Source of the DNA: Pseudobdellovibrionaceae bacterium
Lineage (GTDB): Bacteria > Bdellovibrionota > Bdellovibrionia > Bdellovibrionales > UBA1609
Direction: 5' to 3'
NCBI GenBank assembly: GCA_023954155.1
Contig: JAMLIO010000003.1
Span: forward strand, 62,001-126,000
Length of the DNA: 64,000 bases
The notes beneath the pieces are model-generated. The model saw nothing but the letters and a program-made list of their open reading frames with translations, did no database searches and had not been told where the DNA came from. Below, one piece after another: positions 18,133 to 27,100 of this stretch; the first letter of the stretch is position 1; the number at the start of each line of letters is the position of its first letter. Both the position numbers and the translations under genes were made by a program.

Positions 18133-19311
18133 TTACACCTGCACATCTTGATTCTTTTGTGAGAAATATTGTTTTAAGATCTTGACCACCTCAGTTGTTG
18201 CCGAGGTCTTTTGCATCTCTGCTTCAAGATGACTGTAGTCCTCTAGTAACCGTGTGTACCTCTCCGTCTTTTTCATCAACTCCAACACCTCTTCAGAGAT
18301 CGCCTCTGGGTTGGCATCACCTTGAAATAACTCTGTCACCGCTTTTTTATTTAAAATCAAGTTGATCAAGCTGAAAAAAGGAATCTTAACCACTATACGT
18401 GCTAACCTTGCCGATAAGGGGTTCATTTTGTAAACTACCACTTGTGGTTTTTGCAACAGACCCACCTGCAAAGTCGCAGTTCCCGAAGCCGTGATCAGAA
18501 AATCACATAGATTTATCATGTCCCATGAATCACGCTTAATAAAGTGCAAGGGCAAATCACACTGAGCTGAAACCTGATTTTTAAGTACCTCTTGCGTAAA
18601 AGCAGGAGCCAGCAAAACGACAACCTGAAGATGGGGATGCACCGCTTTGATCTTCTGTGCTGCTTCTAACATTAAATTAAAATGTCGACTGACCTCAGAG
18701 TTTCGACTACCAGGCATCAACCCAAGCACTGGTCCCTCTTTCATATTCAAACTTCTTTTTAATTCTTGTACATCAATTTTTTTATTTAAAAAATCCTGCT
18801 TTTCTTCTAGAAGCGGATGTCCCACAAACGTGGCTTTGACTCCTAGATCTGCAAAAAATTTCTCTTCAAAAGGATGAATAGCTAAAGCATGGTCCACATA
18901 GGCCTTGATCTTCAGAGCCCGTTTTTTTCGCCATGCCCAGACCTTAGGTAAAACATAATACACCACAGGGATGTTTCTCGCTTTTAAGGCTTGGGCCAAA
19001 TGCAGATTAAAACCACCATAGTCTAAAAGTAAGGCCACTTTTGGTGGGTGCTTGTCTACTTCTTCTAAAATGTCTTTTAAAGCTTGTCGGATCAGAGCTT
19101 GAATTTTAAATATCTCAAACAGTCCCATGACGGCCATGTCTTCACTGTGAGCCAGAGCCTCAAAGCCCTGACTTCGCATTTCTAAATTGCCCACACCCCA
19201 AAAGCGCACGTCATGACCTAATTCGTGCCGCAGACCTTGCATGACTCTTACAGCATACTTGCAGCTGGATTCCTCAGCAGCGACAACTAACACTGAAGGT
19301 GCATGGCTCAT
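18133..19311 (-). CDS. lpxB: Lipid-A-disaccharide synthase
   Basis: A glycosyltransferase (GT19) that joins UDP-diacylglucosamine and lipid X. Family motifs: 'EESSCKYAVRVMQGL' near the start, 'LLLDYGGFNLHLAQALK', 'YVLPKVWAWRKKRALKIK', 'HPFEEKFF', 'FVGHPLLE', 'LGLMPGSRNSEVSRH' and 'SGTATLQVGLLQKPQVVVYKM'. 392 aa is normal length. The ATG overlaps the lpxA stop by 4 nt (ATGA), so translation is coupled. Confidence 0.95.
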   Translation of the reverse strand: MSHAPSVLVVAAEESSCKYAVRVMQGLRHELGHDVRFWGVGNLEMRSQGFEALAHSEDMAVMGLFEIFKIQALIRQALKDILEEVDKHPPKVALLLDYGGFNLHLAQALKARNIPVVYYVLPKVWAWRKKRALKIKAYVDHALAIHPFEEKFFADLGVKATFVGHPLLEEKQDFLNKKIDVQELKRSLNMKEGPVLGLMPGSRNSEVSRHFNLMLEAAQKIKAVHPHLQVVVLLAPAFTQEVLKNQVSAQCDLPLHFIKRDSWDMINLCDFLITASGTATLQVGLLQKPQVVVYKMNPLSARLARIVVKIPFFSLINLILNKKAVTELFQGDANPEAISEEVLELMKKTERYTRLLEDYSHLEAEMQKTSATTEVVKILKQYFSQKNQDVQV

Positions 19312-20111
19312 GCTTTGGCAATTCCTCTTTCCGAAGAACGGATAAATTGAAGAAGTTTTTCGATATCCGCGGTCATAGGCACTTCAGTTTGGATCTTTTC
19401 TAAAAGCTCTTCCATCGTGCCACTGCCTTTTAAAAGTATTCTTATCGCTTTGTGAATATTGGACACCTGCTCTTGAGAGAACCCCGAACGCTCCAGGCCA
19501 ATCTTGTTAGTAACAGTGCTTACTGCGTAAAGTTGGCCTTCTAAACAGCGAACAATAGTATAGGGCAATACATCCTTATTCACAGCACTAATCCCTGTAA
19601 TATAACTGTGTTCACCTAACCGAATAAACTGATTAAAGTTACATGCGCCACCAATCTTAACATGATCTTCAACAATAATATGGCCCGCAAAATTAGTCGA
19701 ATTGGCTACGACCACATGGTCCCCAATCACACAATCATGGGCAATATGAACATAAGCCATAAAAAGACCATGACTGCCAATCTTAGTGATGCCAATACCT
19801 GTAGGAGTTCCTAAGTTGACCGTCGTGCATTCACGAAACACGTTATGGTCACCGATCTCCAGCTTGACCTTCTCATTCTTATATTTCAAATCCTGAGGTA
19901 AACCACCGATCACAGAACCTGGATAAAATACATTATCTTGACCGATTTTAATTTCGGCTTGCGCATTTCCAATCGTCACATGGCTTAACAGTTTACAGTG
20001 ATCCCCTATTTCTACATCGCCGCTAATATAACAAAAAGGCCCGACTTCAACATGGGCCCCCAATTTCACAGAATTTTCTACGACTGAGCTAGGATGAATT
20101 TGTGCAGACAT
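19308..20111 (-). CDS. lpxA: UDP-N-acetylglucosamine acyltransferase
   Basis: First enzyme of lipid A synthesis. Repeated hexapeptides of the left-handed beta helix fill residues 5-185 (HPSSVVENSVKLGAHVEVGPF..., 'NVFRECTTVN' with the conserved region near the catalytic His in 'GLFMAYVHIAHDCVIGD'), followed by a helical C-terminus. The ATG at 20111 (MSAQIHPSS) fits the family start and has GGAG about 10 nt upstream; longer readings would run into fabZ. Coupled to lpxB. Confidence 0.95.
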   Translation of the reverse strand: MSAQIHPSSVVENSVKLGAHVEVGPFCYISGDVEIGDHCKLLSHVTIGNAQAEIKIGQDNVFYPGSVIGGLPQDLKYKNEKVKLEIGDHNVFRECTTVNLGTPTGIGITKIGSHGLFMAYVHIAHDCVIGDHVVVANSTNFAGHIIVEDHVKIGGACNFNQFIRLGEHSYITGISAVNKDVLPYTIVRCLEGQLYAVSTVTNKIGLERSGFSQEQVSNIHKAIRILLKGSGTMEELLEKIQTEVPMTADIEKLLQFIRSSERGIAKA

Positions 20112-20115
20112 AAAA

Positions 20116-20577
20116 TTAAGACTCCGATCTGGGAGTAGCATAGGCCCATAACACGGCTTCTGCTGCGATCTTTCCGTCCACCTCGGCCTGACAAGATAAC
20201 TTTTTCATCTTACCTTTTTCAGCAATAATCTCTGAATAAAGCACCAAGGTGTCGCCAGGGGTGACTGGTTTTTTAAATTTTGCTTTTTCAACCCCTGCAA
20301 TCATAAATTGCATTTCTGGGTCATCATCTAACTGATGGCCAATCGCACCCGCTTGAGCCATTGCCTCTAAGATCAGTACACCTGGCATCACTGGGTTATT
20401 TGGAAAATGACCATTAAAAAAATCTTCATTCATTGTGACATTTTTCATGGCTTTAACTTTACGTCCCACTCGTCCACCATTTGCGCTGGCAGAAATAGAG
20501 AGAACTCGATCCACAAGCAGAAACGGATATCTATGGGGAAGAATGTTCATGATCCCAACAACATCAATGTTTTCCAT
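20116..20577 (-). CDS. fabZ: 3-hydroxyacyl-ACP dehydratase FabZ
   Basis: A hotdog-fold enzyme that dehydrates 3-hydroxyacyl-ACP in fatty acid elongation and competes with LpxA for the same substrate. The catalytic region is clear: 'ILPHRYPFLLVDRVL' with the active-site His, and 'GHFPNNPVMPGVLILEAMAQAGA' with the active-site Glu. ATG at 20577 is preferred; a TTG four codons upstream (20589) is the alternative. It sits between skp and lpxA with no lpxD gene, unlike E. coli. Confidence 0.94.
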   Translation of the reverse strand: MENIDVVGIMNILPHRYPFLLVDRVLSISASANGGRVGRKVKAMKNVTMNEDFFNGHFPNNPVMPGVLILEAMAQAGAIGHQLDDDPEMQFMIAGVEKAKFKKPVTPGDTLVLYSEIIAEKGKMKKLSCQAEVDGKIAAEAVLWAYATPRSES

Positions 20578-20607
20578 TTTAAAATCCAATTTTAAAGGTT
20601 AATAAAA

Positions 20608-21153
20608 CTACTTACTTTTTTCGTAAGCTTTTACAATTTGGTTTGTCAGATTGATCTCTTCTTTAGCAAAAAGAACTAGATTATCAGCCTTTTCAAGAAT
20701 GACGGTGTAACCTTCTTTTTTTGCAATAGCATCAATCTGCTTTCTTAAACCTTCAACGATAGGCTTAAGTAAACTTTCTTCTTTCATGCGCAATTCATTT
20801 TGGCTTTGCCCTAGCAGTTGTTGAAGCTCATAGAATTCTTTTTGAAGCTCACCTTGCTTTTGGCGTCTGGTGTTTTCGTCGTAAACGGTTTCTTTTTTTC
20901 TAAAGTCATCGCCTTTTTTCTTTAAAGCCGCTTCTCTTTTTTTAAGATCGTCTTCTTTAGTTTTGGCAATTTTTTCTAATTCTGATTTGGCTTTTTTACC
21001 TGTGCTTGTTTGCTGAATAGCTGCTTGCATGTCCACATAACCAATTTTGATTTCTGCGGCATTGGCCTTTACACTCATCACACCAAATGTAGATACTAGA
21101 GCTACGACAATAATCTTATTTACCACTTTAGAATTTAATGCTTTTAGATTCAT
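20608..21153 (-). CDS. skp: Periplasmic chaperone Skp/OmpH
   Basis: A signal peptide (residues 1-28, ending VKANAA) and a short beta segment 'IGYVDMQAAIQ' are followed by a long Lys/Glu-rich coiled-coil (about 50-150), as in Skp, whose trimer holds unfolded outer-membrane proteins. The ATG at 21153 has an excellent GAGGTG upstream; the frame extends further but without support. It lies directly downstream of bamA, the usual partner. Confidence 0.9.
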   Translation of the reverse strand: MNLKALNSKVVNKIIVVALVSTFGVMSVKANAAEIKIGYVDMQAAIQQTSTGKKAKSELEKIAKTKEDDLKKREAALKKKGDDFRKKETVYDENTRRQKQGELQKEFYELQQLLGQSQNELRMKEESLLKPIVEGLRKQIDAIAKKEGYTVILEKADNLVLFAKEEINLTNQIVKAYEKSK

Positions 21154-21223
21154 TTTCACCTCACAGAAATGTAAATCTGTTAATTTAAACAATCTTCATA
21201 TCATGAAGTTTCGTTAGGGTCTC

Positions 21224-23512
21224 TTAAAAAGTGGAATGGATAGAGAAGTCAAAGTTCATCTTTTTCTCCCCGTATCTCTCATCTGGATCTACTGGGAATC
21301 CCCACTCAAAACGCAGTGGGCCCATAGGCGAAATCCACCGTATACCAGCACCGTAGCTGCTCTTTAAACGGCTGACATTGAGGCTGTCATCGGCATGACC
21401 CACATCAAAAAAGACCACGCCCTTGATGCCTGCTTCTTTGACTAGACCCCACTCAAACTCGGCATTATAGTAAAATTGCTGCGTTCCGCCATAGGGTCGG
21501 TGCGCTAAATACCACGCATTAGGGGTACCCGTGAGCTGCACATAGGCTTGAGGCGAATACTTTCTTTTGGCCACGGTAAAGAAGTTATAACCACGTACAG
21601 AGTTAGGACCCCCAATTCGGTACAGCTGGTTAATGGGCACAATATTGTCTGATCCGTTAGCAAACAGCAAACCGTAAACCATGTTATTTCTAAAGATCAA
21701 AGAGCCATAAATAGGTCTGTAAAAGCGCGCATTCAAAAGTAACTCAGAATAGTTTAGGTCTCCGCCAATACCTGCATATTCAAAAGAGGCACTAGAGTAA
21801 AATCCATCCGTAGGAAACATGCGGTTGTTACGACGGTCATACTCTAAGGTGGCAGTCAAAGAGCTAGTAAAACCTTCTGAAGCCTTTTCAGCGGGGATAG
21901 GATAAATATCTCTTAAAGCATTGTCTCCAAACTCTAAGAAGGTCTTATCAAATTTGTAGCGCATGGAAGTCCGCCAGAAGTCCCCGTATCGTCGTCCTAA
22001 GCGCACAGCGGCTCCTGCACGACGCTCTCTGAAGTCAGGTAGTAAACGAATATTTTGGTACACATCAAATCCAAAAGACCAGTCTGTGTCCAAGAAAAAA
22101 GGATCGGTGTAATTGAGGTTAAATAAACGATCAATATTTTCAGTCCAGTTGATGCTCACGCCAAGACTTTCCCCGCGACCAAATAAGTTGATCTGGTTCA
22201 TAGAACCTTGCACTGAGAACCCTTGCCAGCCCCCAAATCCTACTCCAAAGTTCAAAGTCCCTGTGCTGGTCTCTTCGACTTGAATATTTAAGTCCATTAC
22301 ATCTGAAGCACCGCCGCCCGCAGTAGTGGGTTGCATGTCGACATTTTTAAAGTAAGAAAGTCTATTGATGTTGGCGACAGATTCTCTTTTTTTAGTTTCG
22401 TTATACAGCTCGCCTTCAATCAAACGCACTTGTCTGCGAATGACTTTGTCACGAGTTTTGGTGTTGCCCGTGATTTTGATCTCGCCAATCTTGACCTTCT
22501 CGCCTTTATGAATATCAAAAACAATATCCATAATAGCGTCTTTATCATTCATAATAGGACGAGGAATGATATTGGCGTAAGCGTAACCTTCATCTCCATA
22601 AACAGCTTGAATGGCGGCCATGTCTTGCATGATTACTTGCTGAGAGAAGTACTCCTCTTTGTGCACTTTGATCAGCTCTAAAAATTCATCTCGAGTTTTT
22701 AGAAGGTCTCCACTAAATTCAATTCTACCGATCTTAAACTTAGGACCCTCTTCAAGTCTAAAAACAATCTCAATGCCTTTTTTATCAGGAGTGATATTGA
22801 CTCGAGGAGGATCAATCTTCACTTGAGCATAACCTTCGTTTAAATATAAGAATCTGACCAGTTCTGCATCTCGCTCTAGTGCCTCTTCTTTGAACGCCCC
22901 ACCCATACCAAACCAGCCTGTAGGTTTTGTGAGCATACGTGCGCTGAGGAAACTGTCACTGAGATTCTCATTCCCAATAAAGCGCACCTTTTTAATCTTA
23001 ATCTTACTGCGTTCATCAATTTTGATCTTAAGTTTAACGGAACCTGGAGGCTCTTTAAGTTCTTCCACTTCATAGGTGGCGCGGGTTAAATAGTATCCCT
23101 TTTCTTCGTAGGCCTTTTGGATCTTACTGACCGCTTCATCTAAAAGATTTTTATCCAAGAGTTGAAAAGTTTTAACATTGATCACTTCACTCAGCTCATC
23201 ATTGTCCAAAGACTTATTACCCAAAAATACAAGTTCGCTGATCACAGCTCGCTCGTCCACAATGTAGGTCAAATAGCCGTCGTTAAAATCTACTTTGATA
23301 TGATTGAAAAATTGGGTCTCAAATAAGGTGCGGATGTCTTCGGCAACCTGTTTACGATCCAAAGTCTGACCCGCTTTAGATTTGATCTTGGTTAAAATGG
23401 CTTGGTCTTCGATACGTTGATTACCGTCTACACCAATAGACTTCACCACTTGTGCTTGCGACACAGAGGCCATTACAAATAGAGGCAGTATCAAACCTGA
23501 AAAAATCTTCAT
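21224..23512 (-). CDS. bamA: Outer-membrane protein assembly factor BamA
   Basis: An N-terminal signal peptide (MKIFSGLILPLFVMASVSQA) is followed by five POTRA domains (about 25-420, e.g. 'SIGVDGNQRIEDQAI', 'GEIKITGNTKTRDKVIRRQVRL') and a C-terminal 16-strand barrel. The barrel carries the family VRGY motif in 'RIGGPNSVRGYNFF' and ends in an aromatic residue (IHSTF), as barrels require. It inserts beta-barrel proteins in the outer membrane. ATG at 23512 is chosen because it opens the signal peptide; an upstream TTG is possible. Confidence 0.95.
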   Translation of the reverse strand: MKIFSGLILPLFVMASVSQAQVVKSIGVDGNQRIEDQAILTKIKSKAGQTLDRKQVAEDIRTLFETQFFNHIKVDFNDGYLTYIVDERAVISELVFLGNKSLDNDELSEVINVKTFQLLDKNLLDEAVSKIQKAYEEKGYYLTRATYEVEELKEPPGSVKLKIKIDERSKIKIKKVRFIGNENLSDSFLSARMLTKPTGWFGMGGAFKEEALERDAELVRFLYLNEGYAQVKIDPPRVNITPDKKGIEIVFRLEEGPKFKIGRIEFSGDLLKTRDEFLELIKVHKEEYFSQQVIMQDMAAIQAVYGDEGYAYANIIPRPIMNDKDAIMDIVFDIHKGEKVKIGEIKITGNTKTRDKVIRRQVRLIEGELYNETKKRESVANINRLSYFKNVDMQPTTAGGGASDVMDLNIQVEETSTGTLNFGVGFGGWQGFSVQGSMNQINLFGRGESLGVSINWTENIDRLFNLNYTDPFFLDTDWSFGFDVYQNIRLLPDFRERRAGAAVRLGRRYGDFWRTSMRYKFDKTFLEFGDNALRDIYPIPAEKASEGFTSSLTATLEYDRRNNRMFPTDGFYSSASFEYAGIGGDLNYSELLLNARFYRPIYGSLIFRNNMVYGLLFANGSDNIVPINQLYRIGGPNSVRGYNFFTVAKRKYSPQAYVQLTGTPNAWYLAHRPYGGTQQFYYNAEFEWGLVKEAGIKGVVFFDVGHADDSLNVSRLKSSYGAGIRWISPMGPLRFEWGFPVDPDERYGEKKMNFDFSIHSTF

Positions 23513-23545
23513 AAACTGTGAAATAACATAAGTTCTTACGCACAA

Positions 23546-24238
23546 TTACGCAAAGGTTAAATGCTCCCACATCCCATCTTTCATTTCAATCACCCTGTCA
23601 AAACCAGCGGCAAACTGAAGGTCATGGGTCACGACCACAATAGAAGTGCCATATTTTTGGACTAATTCTTGGAATAAATGCTGTATTTGCTTTGTATTCC
23701 TTGCGTCAAGATTGCCCGTGGGCTCATCTGCAAGAATCAATTTGGGCTTAAGAACCAAGGCGCGCGCAATAGCCACCCTTTGCTGCTCCCCCCCACTCAA
23801 TTGTGAAGGGTAGTGACCCAGTCTATGCCCCAAACCTAAATCTCTTAAAACCTTCTGGGCCTCTTCGGTGGCCTCACTGGTCGACATGCCTCGAATTCGG
23901 CATGGGATCATCACGTTCTCAAGGGCCGTGAACTCTTGTAAAAGATGATGAAACTGAAAGACAAATCCTAAGTTTTGATTTCGAAAGTCTGCCAGAGCTT
24001 GATCAGACCAACCTGTGACATTTTGTCCCTCAAAGATGATCTCTCCAGAAGTGGGGTTATCTAAAGTGCCTAGAATCTGCAAAAAGGTGCTTTTCCCCGC
24101 CCCTGATCCACCCACAATGGCGACACTTTCTGCTTTTCCAATTTGCAAATCCAGCCCATGCAGGATTGTCAAACTTGGTCCCTCTTGTTGCGGAAAACTT
24201 TTACGAATCTGATGAGCTTGCATAAGAACCGATGTCAT
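23546..24238 (-). CDS. lolD: Lipoprotein-releasing ABC transporter ATPase LolD
   Basis: 230-aa ABC ATPase: Walker [11 protein letters not shown]-loop region '[19 protein letters not shown]' (the LolD-type QFHHLL stretch), signature [15 protein letters not shown], Walker [13 protein letters not shown]. It drives release of outer-membrane lipoproteins from the inner membrane together with the permease encoded upstream. The start has GAGGTG close by. It is followed by bamA, linking lipoprotein and barrel export in one transcript. Confidence 0.93.
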   Translation of the reverse strand: MTSVLMQAHQIRKSFPQQEGPSLTILHGLDLQIGKAESVAIVGGSGAGKSTFLQILGTLDNPTSGEIIFEGQNVTGWSDQALADFRNQNLGFVFQFHHLLQEFTALENVMIPCRIRGMSTSEATEEAQKVLRDLGLGHRLGHYPSQLSGGEQQRVAIARALVLKPKLILADEPTGNLDARNTKQIQHLFQELVQKYGTSIVVVTHDLQFAAGFDRVIEMKDGMWEHLTFA

Positions 24239-24256
24239 ACTTTACACCTCAAAACA

Positions 24257-25480
24257 CTAATCATATCTTAAACCCTCCGCAGGCGGAAGTTGCACACTTT
24301 TTAACGCTGGGCTGAGTGTCGCCACAAAGCAGATCAAGAGCGACGCTATCAAAATAAATACTAAATCCAATGCGCTCGGTAGAATCACAAGAGCATTGAG
24401 TTGGTAAACTTCAGGAGGTAAAAACAAACCTGAGGCTAAAATTAAATTTAAAGTCCCAATCAACACGGCACCCAAAATCACTCCCGCAAAATACCCCAAA
24501 AGACCAATGCCCAGCCCTTGCAGTGTAAATATAAAATATATCTGTTTTGCTGTAAGTCCCAAAGTTCTTAGAATGCTGACATCCACCGTCTTTTTAAAAA
24601 CATTTAAATACAGACCTGTTGTCAAATTGAACGCAGCAACAACAGTCATAATGGATAATACTAAAAACAAAACCACTCTTTCAAATTTAAGAGCTTCAAA
24701 AAGGCTACTGTTGGTCGCCTTCCAGGTTTGTGTAAGATAAGACAAATCAGATGCCATCAGCTCTCGTTGCACGCGATCTGCCTCTTCAGGATTTTTAAAC
24801 TTAAATCTAATGCCTGTAGAGGCTAGGGATGAAAAGCCAATAAAGTCGCGCGCGTTCACAATGTCGGTTAAAATATAACGGTTGTTGTAATCATACTGTC
24901 CTAAGTCCAAAAGCCCTGCCACTTTTAAACGCTTCATCTTACGCCTTAACTGCCCATCCTGATCCGAGAAAGGCAAGACAATAGAAAACGAGTCACCAAT
25001 TCCCACACCCAGTGATTGCGCAAGTCCCTTACCAATGTAGGCACTGTTATCTTGATCCACAACCTCTAGGCGGATGCCTCCTCCACCTGTCACTCGGTTT
25101 CCTATTCCTGAAACATTCTGATAAGACTCTGGGTCAAGTCCCTCAATCAAAGCTCCCACCAGTCGCCCTTTGTTCACTGCAAGGATCTCTTTATGCACAA
25201 AAGGAGAATGATGTGTGCCCTTAGGTAAAGTCACAACCTCTTGAATCTTTTGCATCTCGCTTTCAAGGTCATAGATCGGTAAAGACGCATTAGTTACAAC
25301 TAAATGCCCAAAAGCATCAAACACCGAAGACTTCAGTGCGCGTTCATACCCGTTCACAATGGACATTCCTGCCATAAGAGTGGCCACACCCAAAGCTAAA
25401 CTCAAAATAGAAAACAGTGTGGATAGATTAAATATCGCTTTTTTGACCGCAATAGTTCTGAGCACATACCACACTATCAT
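24257..25480 (-). CDS. lolC: Lipoprotein-releasing permease LolC/LolE
   Basis: 407 aa. The N-terminal transmembrane helix (about 15-40) is followed by a large periplasmic MacB-like domain and an FtsX domain with three helices near the C-terminus ('[24 protein letters not shown]...'). A single permease gene suggests a LolCF-like homodimer or a second permease elsewhere. The start overlaps the prfB stop by 4 nt (ATGA). Confidence 0.88.
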   Translation of the reverse strand: MIVWYVLRTIAVKKAIFNLSTLFSILSLALGVATLMAGMSIVNGYERALKSSVFDAFGHLVVTNASLPIYDLESEMQKIQEVVTLPKGTHHSPFVHKEILAVNKGRLVGALIEGLDPESYQNVSGIGNRVTGGGGIRLEVVDQDNSAYIGKGLAQSLGVGIGDSFSIVLPFSDQDGQLRRKMKRLKVAGLLDLGQYDYNNRYILTDIVNARDFIGFSSLASTGIRFKFKNPEEADRVQRELMASDLSYLTQTWKATNSSLFEALKFERVVLFLVLSIMTVVAAFNLTTGLYLNVFKKTVDVSILRTLGLTAKQIYFIFTLQGLGIGLLGYFAGVILGAVLIGTLNLILASGLFLPPEVYQLNALVILPSALDLVFILIASLLICFVATLSPALKSVQLPPAEGLRYD

Positions 25481-26596
25481 TGCATCTGACCTAAGGTTTT
25501 AAGGTAACTGTCTACAAACTCTTGAATCTCACCATCTAAAACTCTTTCGGCTTGGGAACTTTCACAACCTGTTCTGTGGTCTTTCACCATTTTGTACGGA
25601 TGTAGAACATAAGAGCGAATCTGACTGCCCCACTCATTGATCTTTTTCTGTGCATTCTGCTCGTCGATTTCTGCCTGACGTTTTTTAAGTTCTAAATCAT
25701 AAAGAGCGGCTCTTAACATCTTCATCGCGCGATCTTTGTTAGAATGCTGAGAGCGTTCCTTCTGGCACTGCACCACTATGTTGGTAGGTATGTGAGTGAT
25801 CCGAACTGCTGAATCTGTTCGGTTGACGTGCTGCCCTCCCGCACCACTGGCTCTGTAGGTATCAATGCGCAAATCCGAGTCTTCAATCTCAATTTCAATG
25901 TCGTCATCAATCTCTGGAGTGACAAACACCGAAGCAAAGCTGGTATGGCGACGTGCATTGGAATCAAAAGGACTGATACGCACTAAGCGGTGCACACCTG
26001 ACTCCGCTTTCAGATAACCAAAAGCATAGAGTCCCGTCACAGAAAAGGTCACGGATTTAATTCCTGCCTCTTCGCCTTCGGTCATCTCCAAGACTTCTAC
26101 AGAATAACCTTGGTCTTCTGCATAGCGAGTGTACATTCTGTATAGCATCGAAACCCAATCGCAAGCTTCTGTTCCGCCTGCGCCAGAGTTAATAGACACA
26201 AAGGCCGCATTCGCATCTGTAGGGCCATTTAAAAGTTTTTGCAGTTCTAATTTTTCAACCAGCTGATCCAGTGCTGACAACTCCGCCTTGGCCTCATCAA
26301 ATGTTTTGGCATCGCCCTCTTCTTGGGCCATTTCAAATAATACTGCTAAATCCTCTGCACGTGACCACGCCTCAGACCATTCGTTAATGGTCTTTCTGAG
26401 TTCTGCCATCTCTTGATTTATTTTTTGTAAAAGGGCTGAGTTCTCCCAGACCTTGGGGCTTTGAGATCGTTCTTCTAGCTCACTTAAAGTTTTTTTCTTT
26501 TTATCAATGTCAAAGGTACCCCCGAAGCTCGGTCAGCTTCTGACTGACGTCTTCCAATATACCTTTTTGTTCTGAGAACTCGGTCTCTATACTCAA
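25477..26596 (-). CDS. prfB: Peptide chain release factor 2 with programmed +1 frameshift
   Basis: Recognises UGA and UAA stop codons. The zero-frame part begins at a TTG (26596) with CGGAGG 6 nt upstream and runs about 28 codons to ...ELRGYL, then an in-frame UGA at 26510-26512. A +1 slip at CUU-UGA-C continues as DIDKKKK... to a normal RF2 C-terminus. The domain has the catalytic GGQ in '[17 protein letters not shown]' and the stop-recognition SPF in '[14 protein letters not shown]'. About 372 aa after the shift. The long single-frame reading from 26409 lacks the first 60 or so residues, so it is not the real product. An ATG at 26611 is an alternative start. Confidence 0.9.
26509..26515 (-). 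promoter_or_regulatory. prfB: Programmed +1 ribosomal frameshift site in prfB
   Basis: Minus-strand sequence CTTTGAC preceded by CGGGGGTAC. This matches the autoregulatory site known from E. coli prfB (AGGGGGTATCTTTGAC): an internal Shine-Dalgarno-like G-run 3 nt before the slippery CUU, then UGA as the hungry stop codon. RF2 shortage favours the shift, so RF2 controls its own level. Confidence 0.93.
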
Positions 26597-26656
26597 GCAC
26601 AACCTCCGCATAACTTCGGGAATAGGCCTTCAGTTTAGAACCGAATGCTCTGAGGT

Positions 26657-27100
26657 TCAAGGCATGAGAGCAGCAAAGAGGGAGTCTTGCAGTTTGAACA
26701 TCTCTTGGGCTTCTAAATCCACCTCATGGTCATAGCCCAGCAGATGCAGTATCCCATGCAGCACCATGTATCCATACTCATGTCGCTGAGACCATTTTTG
26801 TTTTTGAGCCTGTGCCACAATGACCTCAGGGCACAACACCAGTTCCCCGAGCTGCTCTTCAAAAAGATCTGAAAAGCTGAGAATGTCAGTGGCTTTATTT
26901 TTCCCACGATATTGTTTATTCAATTTTTTGATCGTCTTTGCATCCACAAAGACAATGCTTAGATCTTTTTTAAGCATGGAACTAAAATGAGGTCGTAATT
27001 TTTTTTTCTGAATGGCCTTTATACACTGAGGCACCCAAGTCAGAATAAACGCCTGAGGAACGCGATACTGATGTTGAAGATTGGTGATCGTAATTTCCAT
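26657..27100 (-). CDS. ybeY: Endoribonuclease YbeY
   Basis: 147 aa, a metal-dependent RNase of 16S rRNA maturation and ribosome quality control. The zinc-binding motif is visible as HGILHLLGYDH (H-x3-H-x5-H). Upstream is the typical 'FVDAKTIKKLNKQYRGKNKATDILSFS'. The ATG follows the TAG stop of the HD-protein gene with no gap, which implies coupled translation. This neighbourhood (7TM-HD protein then ybeY) is common in bacteria. Confidence 0.94.
   Translation of the reverse strand: MEITITNLQHQYRVPQAFILTWVPQCIKAIQKKKLRPHFSSMLKKDLSIVFVDAKTIKKLNKQYRGKNKATDILSFSDLFEEQLGELVLCPEVIVAQAQKQKWSQRHEYGYMVLHGILHLLGYDHEVDLEAQEMFKLQDSLFAALMP

Noticed and set aside
25477-26409. prfB as an N-terminally truncated single-frame gene
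   Set aside because: The upstream frame and the CUUUGAC frameshift site give a normal-length RF2.
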